Shown here: positions 30,299 to 40,601 of the stretch, piece by piece
How the letters are laid out: the number at the start of each line of letters is the position of its first letter
How positions within the stretch are numbered: the first letter of the stretch is position 1
NCBI GenBank assembly: GCA_040755915.1
Contig: JBFLWM010000019.1
Location: 1-64,000 of the forward strand
Length of the DNA: 64,000 bases
Source: Sulfurivermis sp040755915
GTDB lineage: Bacteria; Pseudomonadota; Gammaproteobacteria; Thiohalomonadales; Thiohalomonadaceae
Reading direction: 5' to 3'
Position numbers and translations under genes: made by a program
Notes under the pieces: generated by a model
The model's input: only the letters and a program-made list of their open reading frames with translations
Databases searched by the model: none
What the model was told of the DNA's origin: nothing

Positions 30299-30904
30299 AT
30301 GGCCAGCCGCGACTACAAAAAACGTCCCCAGGCGAAGCGGGCCCCGGCGAAGAAGGGCGCCTTGCCGGGCTGGCTCTGGCTGCTGGCCGGCCTGGCCGTC
30401 GGCCTGCTGGTGGCCTTCCTGATCTGGCTGGACAAGCTGCCGCTGCCGAAGCCGGCACCGGCCCGGACGGCGGTGGAAAAACCGGCCCGGACCGAACCGA
30501 AGGACACGCGCAGCGTGAAGAAGGAAACACCGCCCAAGGCCCCGGACAGCCAGGTGAAGGAAGAGCGCAAGCTCGCCTACGACTTCTACACCCTGCTGCC
30601 TGAAATGGAGGTCCCGGTGCCCGACAATGAGCCGACGGCGCGCGGTCTGCCGCCGACGCCGGTGGCGCCGGGGACCTATGTGGTACAGGCGGGCGCCTTC
30701 CGCACCCTCAAGGATGCCGACGCGCGCAAGGCGGAACTGGCCCTGCTCGGCCTGGTCTCCTCCATCCAGGTGATCACCATCGACAGCAACACCCTGCACC
30801 GGGTACGCATCGGCCCGATCAAGGATCTCGCCCGCCTGGATCAGGTGCGCAACACCCTGCGGCAGAACGATATCCCCTTCATGCTGCTGCGGGAAAAGAG
30901 CTGA
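30299..30904 (+). CDS. SPOR-domain membrane protein (FtsN-like)
   Basis: A 201-residue bitopic protein. A basic cytoplasmic tail (RDYKKRPQAKRAPAKK) is followed by a membrane helix (about 24-44), a charged and proline-rich linker, and a C-terminal SPOR domain (about 120-198; YVVQAGAFRTLKDADARKAE). SPOR domains bind peptidoglycan glycans stripped of side chains at the division site. The same arrangement after argS is common in gammaproteobacteria and is often annotated FtsN-like; FtsN identity itself is not proven. Confidence 0.9.
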   Translation: MASRDYKKRPQAKRAPAKKGALPGWLWLLAGLAVGLLVAFLIWLDKLPLPKPAPARTAVEKPARTEPKDTRSVKKETPPKAPDSQVKEERKLAYDFYTLLPEMEVPVPDNEPTARGLPPTPVAPGTYVVQAGAFRTLKDADARKAELALLGLVSSIQVITIDSNTLHRVRIGPIKDLARLDQVRNTLRQNDIPFMLLREKS

Positions 30905-31056
30905 CACACCCCGCCCAAATGAGGTGCATGGGACCGGCGGCCGGAGCCGCCTCCCTGCACCCCGTTGGTGCGAACCTCGTCACAAATTTCCCTAACCCCA
31001 TGATTTATTGACATTTATCAATTTTGTCCCCTTGCCCCTATACCCCATTAGCGTTA

Positions 31057-31083
31057 TAAAGAATTCGCTTACCCGGCCGTCCA
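31057..31083 (+). promoter_or_regulatory. Possible FliA (sigma-28) promoter for the chemoreceptor gene
   Basis: TAAAGAAT, 11 nt, GCCGTCCA. The spacing equals that of flagellar sigma-28 promoters (TAAAGTTT-N11-GCCGATAA); matches are 6/8 and 5/8. It lies about 70 bp before the start codon of a chemotaxis receptor, the expected kind of target. Confidence 0.35.
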
Positions 31084-31153
31084 ACAGAAGACGTACCACA
31101 CTCGGGTAACACGACCTGGCGCCGTTGGCGCCATCCAATGGGAAGGGGGAAAT

Positions 31154-33175
31154 ATGGACATGGTCTTCAAGCCCGGCATCGGGCTGCTCAACCGTTTGCG
31201 CTATCCGCACAAGTTTCTGCTCATCGGCATCATCTTTCTCGCGCCGCTGGTGGTGATGGGCTATTTCCTCATCGACGAGGTCAACCAGCGCATCCGCTTC
31301 ATGGAGCAGGAACGGCTCGGCATCGAATACATCGCCCAGCTGCGCAAGCCCATCGCGGACATCCAGCAGCACCGCGGCATGAGCGCGGCCTTCCTCAACG
31401 GCGATACCAGCTTCCGTGAGCGCATGGCACAGCGCCAGGCCGCCATCGACGCCCATTTCGCCACCCTGCGCAGCGTCGACGGCCGCCTGGGCAGCGCCCT
31501 CAAGAGCGGCGACAAGCTCGCCACGCTGGAGCGGCAATGGAATACGCTGAAAGGCGAGGTCACAACCTACACCCCGCCACAGAGCTTCGAGCGCCATACC
31601 GCCCTCATCGAGGGCCTGCGCGAATACATCACCTACCTCGCCGACACCTCCAACCTGATCCTCGACCCGGAACTGGACAGCTACTACCTGATGGACCTGA
31701 TGGTGGCACGGCTGCCCGCGCTCACCGAGGGCATGGGCCAGTCGCGCGCCATCGGCTCCGGCGTCGCCGCCCGGCACGAATTCACGCCGCAATCCTGGGC
31801 ACAGCTGGCGATTCGTGTCGATCGCATCCGCGAGGCGGAAAAGGCCATGGCCTACAATCTCGACACCGCGCTGCGGGAGAATCCGGCGCTGAGCAGCAAA
31901 CTGCAGGCGCCCGGCGCAGCCGCCACCAAGACCGTGGCCAACTACGCCCGCCTCATCAACGGCATGCTGGAAAAGGATCAGGTTACCGTCACGGCGGCGG
32001 AGATCTTCGAACAGAGCACCGCCGCCATCAACGACGTGTTCGGCCTGTTCGACATCATCGTCCCGACGCTGGATGAACTGCTGCAACGACGCATCGCCGA
32101 GTACGGCAGCATCAAGACCCTGACCCTGGCCGTGATGCTGGGCGTGCTGCTGGCCATGGCGTACGTCTTCTCGGCCTTCTACATGGCCGTGCTGCGCTCC
32201 ATCGCCGAGCTCAAGGAGGCGATCCAGCGCATGGCCGACGGCGATCTTACCGTGCAGCTGTCGCTGCAGACACGTGATGAAATCAGCCACATCGCCGATC
32301 AGGTCAATGTCATGGGCAACCGCTTCCGCGAACTGGTCGGCAACGTGCTGCGCTCCACCCATCACGTGGCCACGGCAGCGGAAGAGCTGTCGGCGGTGAG
32401 CGAGCAGACCAACGTGGGCATCAACGAACAACTGGCGCAGACCGACCAGGTCGCCACGGCGGTCAACCAGATGAGCGCTACGGTGCAGGAAGTGGCGCGC
32501 AGCGCGGCGTCGACCTCGGAAGCCACACGCAATGCGCAGGAAGAATCACACACCGGTCATGGCGTGGTGCGCGACACGGTAAATACCATCAACTCGCTGG
32601 CCGAGGAGATCCGCAGCGCCGCCGGCGCCGTGCGCAAGCTCGGCGACGACAGTCAGGAGATCGGCAAGGTACTGGACGTGATCCGCACCATCGCCGAACA
32701 GACCAACCTGCTCGCCCTCAACGCCGCCATCGAGGCGGCACGCGCCGGCGAACAGGGCCGCGGCTTTGCCGTGGTGGCCGATGAGGTACGCACCCTGGCG
32801 GGGCGTACCCAACAGTCGACCCAGGAGATTCAGGCGATGATCGAACGCCTGCAATCGGGTGCGCGCCAGGCGGTGCAGGCCATGGAGTCCAGCGAAAGCA
32901 AGACCGAGGAAGGTGTGGCGATGGCCGCCCGTGCCGGCGAGGCGCTGGACTCCATCACCCGCTCGGTGGCCACCATCGCCGACATGAGCGCACAGATTGC
33001 CAGCGCTGCCGAGGAGCAATCCACCGTGGCGGAAGAGATCAACCGCAACGTGACGCAGATCGCCCAGGTGTCGGATCAGAATGCGGCCGCCTCCACCCAG
33101 ACGGCATCGTCCAGCACCGAACTGGCACGGCTGGCGGAGGAACTGAACGGTATGGTGGCGGTGTTCCAGGTGTAA
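31154..33175 (+). CDS. Methyl-accepting chemotaxis protein
   Basis: A 673-residue chemoreceptor. A first membrane helix (about 23-45), a periplasmic helical domain of about 270 residues resembling a nitrate/nitrite-sensing (NIT-like) or four-helix-bundle type, a second helix (about 320-345), HAMP, and the cytoplasmic signalling domain with the highly conserved hairpin tip EQTNLLALNAAIEAARAGEQ. The ligand is unknown. The gene is alone, with a perfect 12-bp terminator stem just after it; no che genes are in the window. Confidence 0.95.
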   Translation: MDMVFKPGIGLLNRLRYPHKFLLIGIIFLAPLVVMGYFLIDEVNQRIRFMEQERLGIEYIAQLRKPIADIQQHRGMSAAFLNGDTSFRERMAQRQAAIDAHFATLRSVDGRLGSALKSGDKLATLERQWNTLKGEVTTYTPPQSFERHTALIEGLREYITYLADTSNLILDPELDSYYLMDLMVARLPALTEGMGQSRAIGSGVAARHEFTPQSWAQLAIRVDRIREAEKAMAYNLDTALRENPALSSKLQAPGAAATKTVANYARLINGMLEKDQVTVTAAEIFEQSTAAINDVFGLFDIIVPTLDELLQRRIAEYGSIKTLTLAVMLGVLLAMAYVFSAFYMAVLRSIAELKEAIQRMADGDLTVQLSLQTRDEISHIADQVNVMGNRFRELVGNVLRSTHHVATAAEELSAVSEQTNVGINEQLAQTDQVATAVNQMSATVQEVARSAASTSEATRNAQEESHTGHGVVRDTVNTINSLAEEIRSAAGAVRKLGDDSQEIGKVLDVIRTIAEQTNLLALNAAIEAARAGEQGRGFAVVADEVRTLAGRTQQSTQEIQAMIERLQSGARQAVQAMESSESKTEEGVAMAARAGEALDSITRSVATIADMSAQIASAAEEQSTVAEEINRNVTQIAQVSDQNAAASTQTASSSTELARLAEELNGMVAVFQV

Positions 33176-33198
33176 ATCGCAACAGCCTTCGCAGGCAT

Positions 33199-33243
33199 AC
33201 AGGGCGCAGGGTTCGGTACGAATCCTGCGCCCTGTGCGTTTTG
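33199..33243 (+). terminator. Intrinsic terminator after the chemoreceptor gene
   Basis: ACAGGGCGCAGG (199-210) pairs perfectly with CCTGCGCCCTGT (224-235) over a 13-nt loop; GCGTTTT follows. It lies 24 bp after the stop codon and ends just before the convergent gene. Confidence 0.85.
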
Positions 33244-33247
33244 GACA

Positions 33248-33757
33248 CTAGAAACGGCTGGAAATGATGATGCCGAACAGCACGAGAAATACCACGATCG
33301 TGGCGATGCCACCGACGGCTACCGAATTATAGGTCTGAGCCAGCTTGCGCTTCAGGCGCACCACCTCCTGCGCCTGCACCACCAGCTCAGCCTCCAGTTC
33401 ATGCTGCTGTGCCGCGGCGCGCTTCAGGTTGCGCCGCAGTTCCACCAGCTCTTCTTCCAGCTGGCGCCGTTCCTCGTCGCGCGCCGCCAGCCCCTCGGCA
33501 CTTTCGCTGTCGTCCCGCGCCTCGCCCAGGGTGACCATGCCAGGCTCCTGCTTCTTCAGGACGAAATTGAAGGCATGTTCATGGGCCCGCAGTTCGGCAT
33601 ACAGGCGGGATGGCACCAGATTCATCTCGAGCATGCGCGCCTCCAGCCGTTCCCTGGCGGCTGTGATGTCGCCCGGCGTATTCATGATCAGGCGCCGGTA
33701 GGTATCGACATAGGCCATGGCATCGGCCGCCATGAATTTGCGCACGTTCTCCGCCAT
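33248..33757 (-). CDS. Coiled-coil tail-anchored membrane protein, unknown function
   Basis: A 169-residue protein. The first 90 residues are helical and soluble, residues about 90-140 form a Glu/Arg/Leu-rich coiled coil (EERRQLEEELVELRRNLKRA), and the C-terminus is one membrane helix (VGGIATIVVFLVLFGIIISS) with only two residues after it. The ATG at 33757 is used since GGAAGAG sits 7 nt before it; a GTG six bases earlier overlaps the speA stop. Translational coupling to speA is likely. No named family is recognised. Confidence 0.78.
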   Translation of the reverse strand: MAENVRKFMAADAMAYVDTYRRLIMNTPGDITAARERLEARMLEMNLVPSRLYAELRAHEHAFNFVLKKQEPGMVTLGEARDDSESAEGLAARDEERRQLEEELVELRRNLKRAAAQQHELEAELVVQAQEVVRLKRKLAQTYNSVAVGGIATIVVFLVLFGIIISSRF

Positions 33758-33759
33758 CG

Positions 33760-35661
33760 TCACTCTTCCAGGTAGGTGTAGCCGGCGAGTCCGGCCTCCA
33801 GGGCATCGGCATAACGCGCCCGCTCATCCTCGTTCAGCACCGCCGCCGCCAGCTTGCGTTGATAGGCCTCACGCAGCAGCGCCGTATCGAAATTCACATA
33901 GCGCAACACCCGCTCCACCGTATCGCCCTGCTGATGCGCCGACAGGCGGTAGCTGCCGTCCGGCGACAGCTCGACGTTGACCGAGTCGGTATCGCCGAAC
34001 AGATTGTGCAGGTCACCGAGGATCTCCTGGTAGGCACCGAGCAGAAACAGACCCAGGACATAGGGCTCGCCCGGCCGCAGCGGATGCACCGGCAGGGTGG
34101 TCTCCAGGCTGTCGTGATCGATGTAGTGATCGACGCGGCCGTCGGAATCGCAGGTGATGTCCTGCAGCACGGCTCGGCGCGTGGGCTGCTCATTGAGGCG
34201 ATGCAGCGGCAGCACCGGAAACACCTGATCGATGCCCCAGGCGTCGGGCAGGGACTGGAACAGGGAGAAATTGCAGAAATACTTGTCGGCCAGCTTTTCA
34301 TTCAAATCATCAAGCACCTCGCGGTGCGCGCGCACACCCGGCTGCAACCGGGCACGCACCTGCTGGCAGATGGCGAAATACAGCTCCTCGATGCGCGCGC
34401 GCTGTTCCAGGGTAATGACGCCATGCTGATACATGCCGTGCGCCTCGGCCAGCCAGTACACCGCATCATGCCAGGCCTCGACCAGGGAGCGGGCACTGCC
34501 GCCGTCGCGTATGCCGCACAGTCCCTGCCACAGGTTGTGAATGATCTGCGGTTCGCCTTCCGCCGCCGGCGGCACCTCGCGCGGCGCCGGCGCCTGCTCC
34601 TGATCGATCACCTGGGTAAACAGGGCGGCATGGTGCGCGGTCATGGCGCGGCCGGACTCGGTGATGATGTGCGGGTGCGGCAGGCCCTGTTCCTCGCATA
34701 TCTCCCACAGGGCATGCACCACATCGTTGGCGTACTCCTGCACGCCGTAGTTCATCGAACAGTCGCTGCGCGAACGGCTGCCCTCGTAATCGATGCCCAG
34801 GCCGCCGCCCACATCCACATAGCGGATATCCACGTCCATGGCACGCAGTTCGGCATAGTGGCGCGCACACTCGCGCATGCTGCGCTGGATATCGCGGATG
34901 TTGGCCACCTGCGAGCCCATGTGAAAGTGGATCATCTGCAAGGCGCCGAGCATGTCCACCTCCTGCAGGCGCTGCACCACACGCAGGATCTGCGCTGCCG
35001 ACAGGCCGAACTTGGCCTTTTCGCCACCGGTGTTCTGCCACTTGCCGGCGCCGATGGAGGCGAGGCGCACCCGTACGCCGAGCAGGGGCGCGATACCGAG
35101 GGCCTGCGATTCCTCGATCACCAGCTCCAGCTCGGACAGCTTTTCCACCACGACGAATACGCGCAGCCCCAGCCGCAGACCGATGAGGGCGAGGCGGATG
35201 TATTCACGGTCCTTGTAGCCGTTGCACACCACGGTGCCGCCCTCGACATCGGACAACGCGAGCACCGCCATCAGCTCCGGCTTGGAACCGGCCTCCAGAC
35301 CGACACGGCGGCCGCCGTGACGCAGGATCTCCTCCACCACGCTGCGCTGCTGGTTGACCTTGATGGGATACACGGCGGTGTAGCCGCCGCGGTAGTCGTC
35401 CTCCACCATGGCGCGCTGGAATGACTGGCACAGCACATCGACGCGATCACGCAGGATATCGGTAAAACGCACCAGCACCGGCAGCGTGAGTCCGGCCCGG
35501 CGCAGGTCATCGACCAGGGCGAAGCAGTCGATGCCGGCAGCGGCCTGATTGCGGTCCGGTCGTGCGACGAGATGGCCGGCGGCATTGACGTCGAAATAGC
35601 CGCCGCTCCAGTGCGGTATGCCGTAGGTTTCGCGCGCCTTGTCCTGATCCCAGTCGCCCAT
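33760..35661 (-). CDS. speA: Biosynthetic arginine decarboxylase
   Basis: A 633-residue PLP enzyme (E. coli SpeA 658) converting arginine to agmatine, the first step of polyamine synthesis by this route. Domains: alanine-racemase-like barrel with the PLP lysine K101 in YPIKVNQQ, helical insertion, and a C-terminal beta domain. Its neighbour speE is divergent, 81 bp away. Agmatinase (speB) or the deiminase route and AdoMet decarboxylase, needed to link the two steps, are not in the window. Confidence 0.97.
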   Translation of the reverse strand: MGDWDQDKARETYGIPHWSGGYFDVNAAGHLVARPDRNQAAAGIDCFALVDDLRRAGLTLPVLVRFTDILRDRVDVLCQSFQRAMVEDDYRGGYTAVYPIKVNQQRSVVEEILRHGGRRVGLEAGSKPELMAVLALSDVEGGTVVCNGYKDREYIRLALIGLRLGLRVFVVVEKLSELELVIEESQALGIAPLLGVRVRLASIGAGKWQNTGGEKAKFGLSAAQILRVVQRLQEVDMLGALQMIHFHMGSQVANIRDIQRSMRECARHYAELRAMDVDIRYVDVGGGLGIDYEGSRSRSDCSMNYGVQEYANDVVHALWEICEEQGLPHPHIITESGRAMTAHHAALFTQVIDQEQAPAPREVPPAAEGEPQIIHNLWQGLCGIRDGGSARSLVEAWHDAVYWLAEAHGMYQHGVITLEQRARIEELYFAICQQVRARLQPGVRAHREVLDDLNEKLADKYFCNFSLFQSLPDAWGIDQVFPVLPLHRLNEQPTRRAVLQDITCDSDGRVDHYIDHDSLETTLPVHPLRPGEPYVLGLFLLGAYQEILGDLHNLFGDTDSVNVELSPDGSYRLSAHQQGDTVERVLRYVNFDTALLREAYQRKLAAAVLNEDERARYADALEAGLAGYTYLEE

Positions 35662-35742
35662 GTCGCCGCCGAAGTTGAAGATGAATGACTACCGGGAGAC
35701 AATATAGGCGAATACTCACATACTGAATAGCGCGGAGCAGCC

Positions 35743-36606
35743 ATGGCCCTCGACGATACTCTCTGGTTCACCGAAAACCCCACCGCCGACGGTTCCACCT
35801 TTTCCCTCAAGGTCACCGGCAAGCTGCACGAGGAACAGACGCCGTTCCAGAAGATCGAGGTCTACGGTACCGAAGGTTTCGGCAACCTGATGGTGATCGA
35901 CGGCTACATCATGCTCACCGCGCGCGACAACTATCTCTACCACGAGATGCTGGCCCACCCGGTGCTGTTCACCCATCCGAATCCGAAGCGCGTGCTGATC
36001 ATCGGCGGCGGCGACTGCGGCACCCTGCGCGAGGTACTGCGCCACCCCGGCGTGGCAAAGGTGCAGCAGGTGGATATCGACGCCGGCGTCACCCGCGCTT
36101 CGGAAAAATTTTTCCCGGAACTATGCGAATCCAACAACGACCCGCGTGCTGAGCTGCACTTCGCCGACGGCATCAAGTGGGTGCAGGAGGCGGCGCCCGG
36201 CAGCTATGACGTGATCATCGTCGACAGCACCGACCCGGTGGGCCCGGCCATCGGCCTGTTCTCCGAGCCATTCTTCCGCGATTGCTACCGCGCGCTGGGC
36301 GAGGACGGCATCATCGTGCAACAGAGCGAATCACCGCTGCTCAACATGCAGATCCTCACCGACATGCACAAGGCCATGCGCGGCGCCGGCTATGCCGATG
36401 TGCAGACCCTGCACTTCCCGCAGCCGGTGTATCCCTCCGGCTGGTGGACCTGCACCATGGCCGCCAAGCACGCATTCAAGGGGTTCCGCGTCGTTGACAG
36501 CGTCGCCAAGCCCTTCGCCACCCGCTACTACAGCGCCGAGGTGCACCAGGGCGCCCTGGCCCTGCCGCCGTTCATGAAAGAGGCGTTCGCAAAAATCGCC
36601 GGCTGA
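35743..36606 (+). CDS. speE: Spermidine synthase
   Basis: A 287-residue aminopropyltransferase (E. coli 288) that makes spermidine from putrescine and decarboxylated AdoMet. The Rossmann motif GGGDCGTLREVLRH and the catalytic IIVDSTDPVGPA match SpeE closely; GGYxxK-type substrate features are also in place. It is transcribed divergently from speA, with the shared 81 bp (35662-35742) holding both promoters. A GC hairpin without T-run follows. Confidence 0.97.
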   Translation: MALDDTLWFTENPTADGSTFSLKVTGKLHEEQTPFQKIEVYGTEGFGNLMVIDGYIMLTARDNYLYHEMLAHPVLFTHPNPKRVLIIGGGDCGTLREVLRHPGVAKVQQVDIDAGVTRASEKFFPELCESNNDPRAELHFADGIKWVQEAAPGSYDVIIVDSTDPVGPAIGLFSEPFFRDCYRALGEDGIIVQQSESPLLNMQILTDMHKAMRGAGYADVQTLHFPQPVYPSGWWTCTMAAKHAFKGFRVVDSVAKPFATRYYSAEVHQGALALPPFMKEAFAKIAG

Positions 36607-36612
36607 TCGCAG

Positions 36613-36630
36613 GGCGGGCTTCAGCCCGCC
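36613..36630. terminator. Hairpin between speE and the convergent DUF4124 gene
   Basis: GGCGGGC (613-619) pairs with GCCCGCC (624-630) around TTCA. It lies in the 33 bp between two convergent genes; a bidirectional terminator is likely although no long T-run is present. Confidence 0.6.
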
Positions 36631-36639
36631 AATCAACGC

Positions 36640-37098
36640 TCAGTCACACCAGCGCGCCACATCCTGCTCGGCACGCTGCTCCGCCGCCGCGCGCTCACCC
36701 TCGGCGAGGGTGACGCGATTGCCCTGCTGATCCAGGTTGTACAGGCTGCCGGCGCTGCGGTAGCGGCGCAGGCGGTCGCGCGCCTGGGCACAGTTGCGTT
36801 CACGCTGCGCCTGGTCCTCGCGGCTCTTCTGCTCCTGCGCCTTCTTCTGCTCGCGCTCCTCCTCGAAGGCCCGCAGCAGGCGCTGTTCGTTGTCGCGCCG
36901 CTCCGCCTCGGTCGGGGCCGCGGCAGGCGCCGCTGGCTGCACCTTCAGCTGCAGTTCCTGCGCCTGCGTTCGAGCGGGTGGCCGTTCACCGAAGTGCACC
37001 TGGCCCTGCTCATCGACCCATTTGTAGACACCGGCGGCAAGGACCGGCGACAACGCGCATGGCATCAAAACCAGCAACAGCAGCAAACGAAAGTGCAT
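36640..37098 (-). CDS. DUF4124 periplasmic protein
   Basis: A 152-residue exported protein. Signal peptide (about 1-22, ending VLAA), then the DUF4124 core GVYKWVDEQGQVHFGERPP, followed by a long charged helical region rich in Glu, Gln and Arg, and a final Arg-Trp-Cys-Asp. DUF4124 proteins are common in gammaproteobacteria and have no firm role. The ATG at 37098 follows AAGGAGACC at the ideal distance; the longer frame starts inside the fetB region. Confidence 0.88.
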   Translation of the reverse strand: MHFRLLLLLVLMPCALSPVLAAGVYKWVDEQGQVHFGERPPARTQAQELQLKVQPAAPAAAPTEAERRDNEQRLLRAFEEEREQKKAQEQKSREDQAQRERNCAQARDRLRRYRSAGSLYNLDQQGNRVTLAEGERAAAEQRAEQDVARWCD

Positions 37099-37136
37099 GC
37101 AGGTCTCCTTGGCATTCAACGGCATCACGGCGCGAG

Positions 37137-37934
37137 TTATGGGCCCGTCAGCCGCTCCAGACGCAGACGGTCACGCTCGTCGAACAGGCCGCGCGCGCCG
37201 CGCCACACCGCCACCATGGTGCCGAAGCCGGTGCCGGCGGTGATCAGGAACATCACCAGGATCTGGTACTTCACTGCCTCCAGCGGCGGCGAGCCGGCGA
37301 GGATCTGGCCGGTCATCATGCCGGGCAGGCTGACTATACCGGCGGCCGCCATGGAGTTGATCATCGGGATCATGCCGACGCGCATCGCCTCACGGCGCAG
37401 ATCGCTCACCGCCTCCATGGCGCCCTGGCCCAGCATCAGCCGACCTTCAATCAGAGCGCGCTGCTGCCAGGCACCATTGGTGAGGCGATCCATGCCGAGG
37501 GCGATGCCGTTCATGGTGTTGCCCAGCACCATGCCGAGCAGGGGGATGGCGTACTGTGGCGTGTACCAGGGGTCATTGCCGATGACCACCGTCAGCGCCA
37601 GCAGCGTCACGGTAAACGACGACATGAACATCGCACTGGTGCCGACGCCATAACCGCGCCAGCCGCTGAAGCGGCGCTGCTGGCGCGCCATCACTTCGCG
37701 TCCGGCCACCGCCAGCATGATCAACGCCATCAGGCTCACCCACCACCACTGCGCGTTGTCGAACAGCACCTTGAGGACCAGGCCGATGAGCAAGAGCTGG
37801 ATGGTGGTGCGCAGGGCGGCGACCAGCAGCTTGCGCTCCATGCCGAGCTGCAAACGCCAGGACAGCCAGGCCAGCAGCAGCACCAGCAGCGCCGCCAGGC
37901 CGAGGTCGAAGGGCGACAGGGCGATGACACTCAT
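37137..37934 (-). CDS. fetB: FetB-like (UPF0014) ABC transporter permease
   Basis: A 265-residue integral membrane protein with about seven helices. Motifs of the FetB family are clear: ALRTTIQLLLIGLVL, GNTMNGIALGMDRL and VSLPGMMTGQILAGSPP. In E. coli FetAB exports iron and protects from oxidative stress; some homologues may carry other substrates. It begins with a 4-nt overlap with the ATPase gene. Confidence 0.93.
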   Translation of the reverse strand: MSVIALSPFDLGLAALLVLLLAWLSWRLQLGMERKLLVAALRTTIQLLLIGLVLKVLFDNAQWWWVSLMALIMLAVAGREVMARQQRRFSGWRGYGVGTSAMFMSSFTVTLLALTVVIGNDPWYTPQYAIPLLGMVLGNTMNGIALGMDRLTNGAWQQRALIEGRLMLGQGAMEAVSDLRREAMRVGMIPMINSMAAAGIVSLPGMMTGQILAGSPPLEAVKYQILVMFLITAGTGFGTMVAVWRGARGLFDERDRLRLERLTGP

Positions 37935-38554
37935 GCCGCATCCTCCACCCTGCCGGCGACGATACGAATCTGCCGGCTGGCCACGCGCAGCATCTGCGCC
38001 GGGTCATGGCTGACCCACAACACTGCCGCCTGCTGCTGCTCGCGGTAGGCCGCCACCAGCGCCTCGACCCGTTGCACCGAGGTCGGATCGAGGGCCGCCG
38101 TCGGCTCGTCCAGCAGCAGCACGCGCGGCTTGTTGGCCAGCAGGCGCAGCAAAGCCAGACGCTGGCGCTCGCCGGTGGAGCAGCGCGCCACCTGCCAGTC
38201 CAGGGTTTCGCGGCCGAAACCCAGGGCCTGCCACTGCGCCTCGTCCACCTCGGCAAAGTGCTCGCCCACCCGCTCGCGCCACCACTGGCTCTCCGCCGGC
38301 AGCAGCCCGACCAGGCGGCGCCATTGCCACGGCGTGTACTCGCGTGCCTCGCGTCCCTCCAGCCATACCTGACCATCGTGGGGATCGAGGTCGGCGATGG
38401 CGCGCAGCAACAGGCTCTTGCCGGCCCCGGACGGACCCGACACACAGACGCATTCGCCCGCCGCCACCTCCAGCGCCGGGATGCTCATGGCGTGGCTGGC
38501 CACGCCTTCAAGTCGTAACAGGCTCAGGATCGTCTCCCGCTTGGAATTGGTCAT
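37931..38554 (-). CDS. fetA: FetA-like ABC transporter ATPase
   Basis: A 207-residue ATPase: Walker A GPSGAGKS, Walker B VLLLDEPTAALDP and switch histidine VSHDP. The ABC signature is altered to CSTGERQRLAL, as often seen in this subfamily. It pairs with the permease gene directly downstream. The next gene (CDGSH protein) is divergent, which could place two iron-related genes under one control region; that is inference. Confidence 0.92.
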   Translation of the reverse strand: MTNSKRETILSLLRLEGVASHAMSIPALEVAAGECVCVSGPSGAGKSLLLRAIADLDPHDGQVWLEGREAREYTPWQWRRLVGLLPAESQWWRERVGEHFAEVDEAQWQALGFGRETLDWQVARCSTGERQRLALLRLLANKPRVLLLDEPTAALDPTSVQRVEALVAAYREQQQAAVLWVSHDPAQMLRVASRQIRIVAGRVEDAA

Positions 38555-38642
38555 TCCTCCCCCATACTTGGGGAAGACGCCACGCGTTGCGGGCGTGGTT
38601 TCATTCTACGGGATCAACCACACAAAACAGAACGAGGCCAGC

Positions 38643-38879
38643 ATGAGCGAACCCGAGATCACCCAGAAGAAACCCTATGTACTGGAACTGGAGGCTGGCG
38701 ATTACTGGTGGTGCGCCTGCGGCCGCTCGAAGAACCAGCCCTTCTGCGACGGCTCCCACCAGGGCAGCGGGCTCAGCCCGCAGAAGTTCACCCTGAACGA
38801 AAAAGGCAAGGTATGGCTGTGCGGCTGCCGCCGCAGCGGCAAGGCGCCGCACTGCGACGGCACGCACAAAACGCTGTAG
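38643..38879 (+). CDS. Double CDGSH iron-sulfur protein
   Basis: A 78-residue protein with two complete CDGSH clusters: CACGRSKNQPFCDGSH and CGCRRSGKAPHCDGTH. Each binds a [2Fe-2S] cluster through three Cys and one His, as in mitoNEET; tandem domains in one short chain match the Miner2/CISD3-like type. Roles proposed for the family are cluster transfer and redox sensing. The ATG follows GAGGCCAGC. It is divergent from the FetAB-like genes. Confidence 0.93.
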   Translation: MSEPEITQKKPYVLELEAGDYWWCACGRSKNQPFCDGSHQGSGLSPQKFTLNEKGKVWLCGCRRSGKAPHCDGTHKTL

Positions 38880-38889
38880 GTTTGCGCGC

Positions 38890-38922
38890 AAAAAAATGGC
38901 GGGCATCGTGAGATGCCCGCCA
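38890..38922 (-). terminator. Intrinsic terminator of the porin-glnK-amtB operon
   Basis: TGGCGGGCAT (897-906) pairs with ATGCCCGCCA (913-922). Read on the minus strand the stem is followed by seven T residues (38896-38890), a textbook terminator 21 bp after amtB. Confidence 0.93.
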
Positions 38923-38943
38923 ATGCGCCTAGGAGGAGAGCGC

Positions 38944-40191
<1,248 letters not shown>

Positions 40192-40205
40192 CGTCGCATC
40201 CTCCG

Positions 40206-40544
40206 TTACAGGGCGTCCGGGCCGGTTTCGCCGGTGCGGATACGCACCGTCTGTTCCAGATCGAATACGAAGATCTTGCCGTCGCCGATCTTGCCGGTGT
40301 TGGCGGCCTTGCGTACCGCCTCGATCACCTGATCCACCATGTCGGCCTTCACCGCGGCTTCAACCTTCACCTTGGGCAGAAAATCGACCACGTACTCCGC
40401 GCCGCGATACAGCTCGGTGTGGCCCTTCTGCCGCCCGAAACCCTTCACCTCGGTGACGGTGATGCCCTGCACGCCGATCTCCGACAGGGCCTCGCGCACG
40501 TCATCGAGCTTGAACGGCTTGATGATTGCAGTTACCAGTTTCAT
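40206..40544 (-). CDS. glnK: Nitrogen regulatory PII protein GlnK
   Basis: A 112-residue PII protein that senses 2-oxoglutarate and ATP/ADP. The T-loop TELYRGAEYVVDFLPK holds the uridylylated tyrosine Y51, and the B-loop KTG-type region is present as AANTGKIGDGKIFV. It regulates AmtB, encoded next, and probably NtrB. It is the middle gene of a porin-glnK-amtB operon. Confidence 0.97.
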   Translation of the reverse strand: MKLVTAIIKPFKLDDVREALSEIGVQGITVTEVKGFGRQKGHTELYRGAEYVVDFLPKVKVEAAVKADMVDQVIEAVRKAANTGKIGDGKIFVFDLEQTVRIRTGETGPDAL

Positions 40545-40601
40545 CGTTGTCCTCCTTTAGGGGCCGGGCCGCGGCTGCGGCCCGGCATGACCTGTCATGG
40601 A

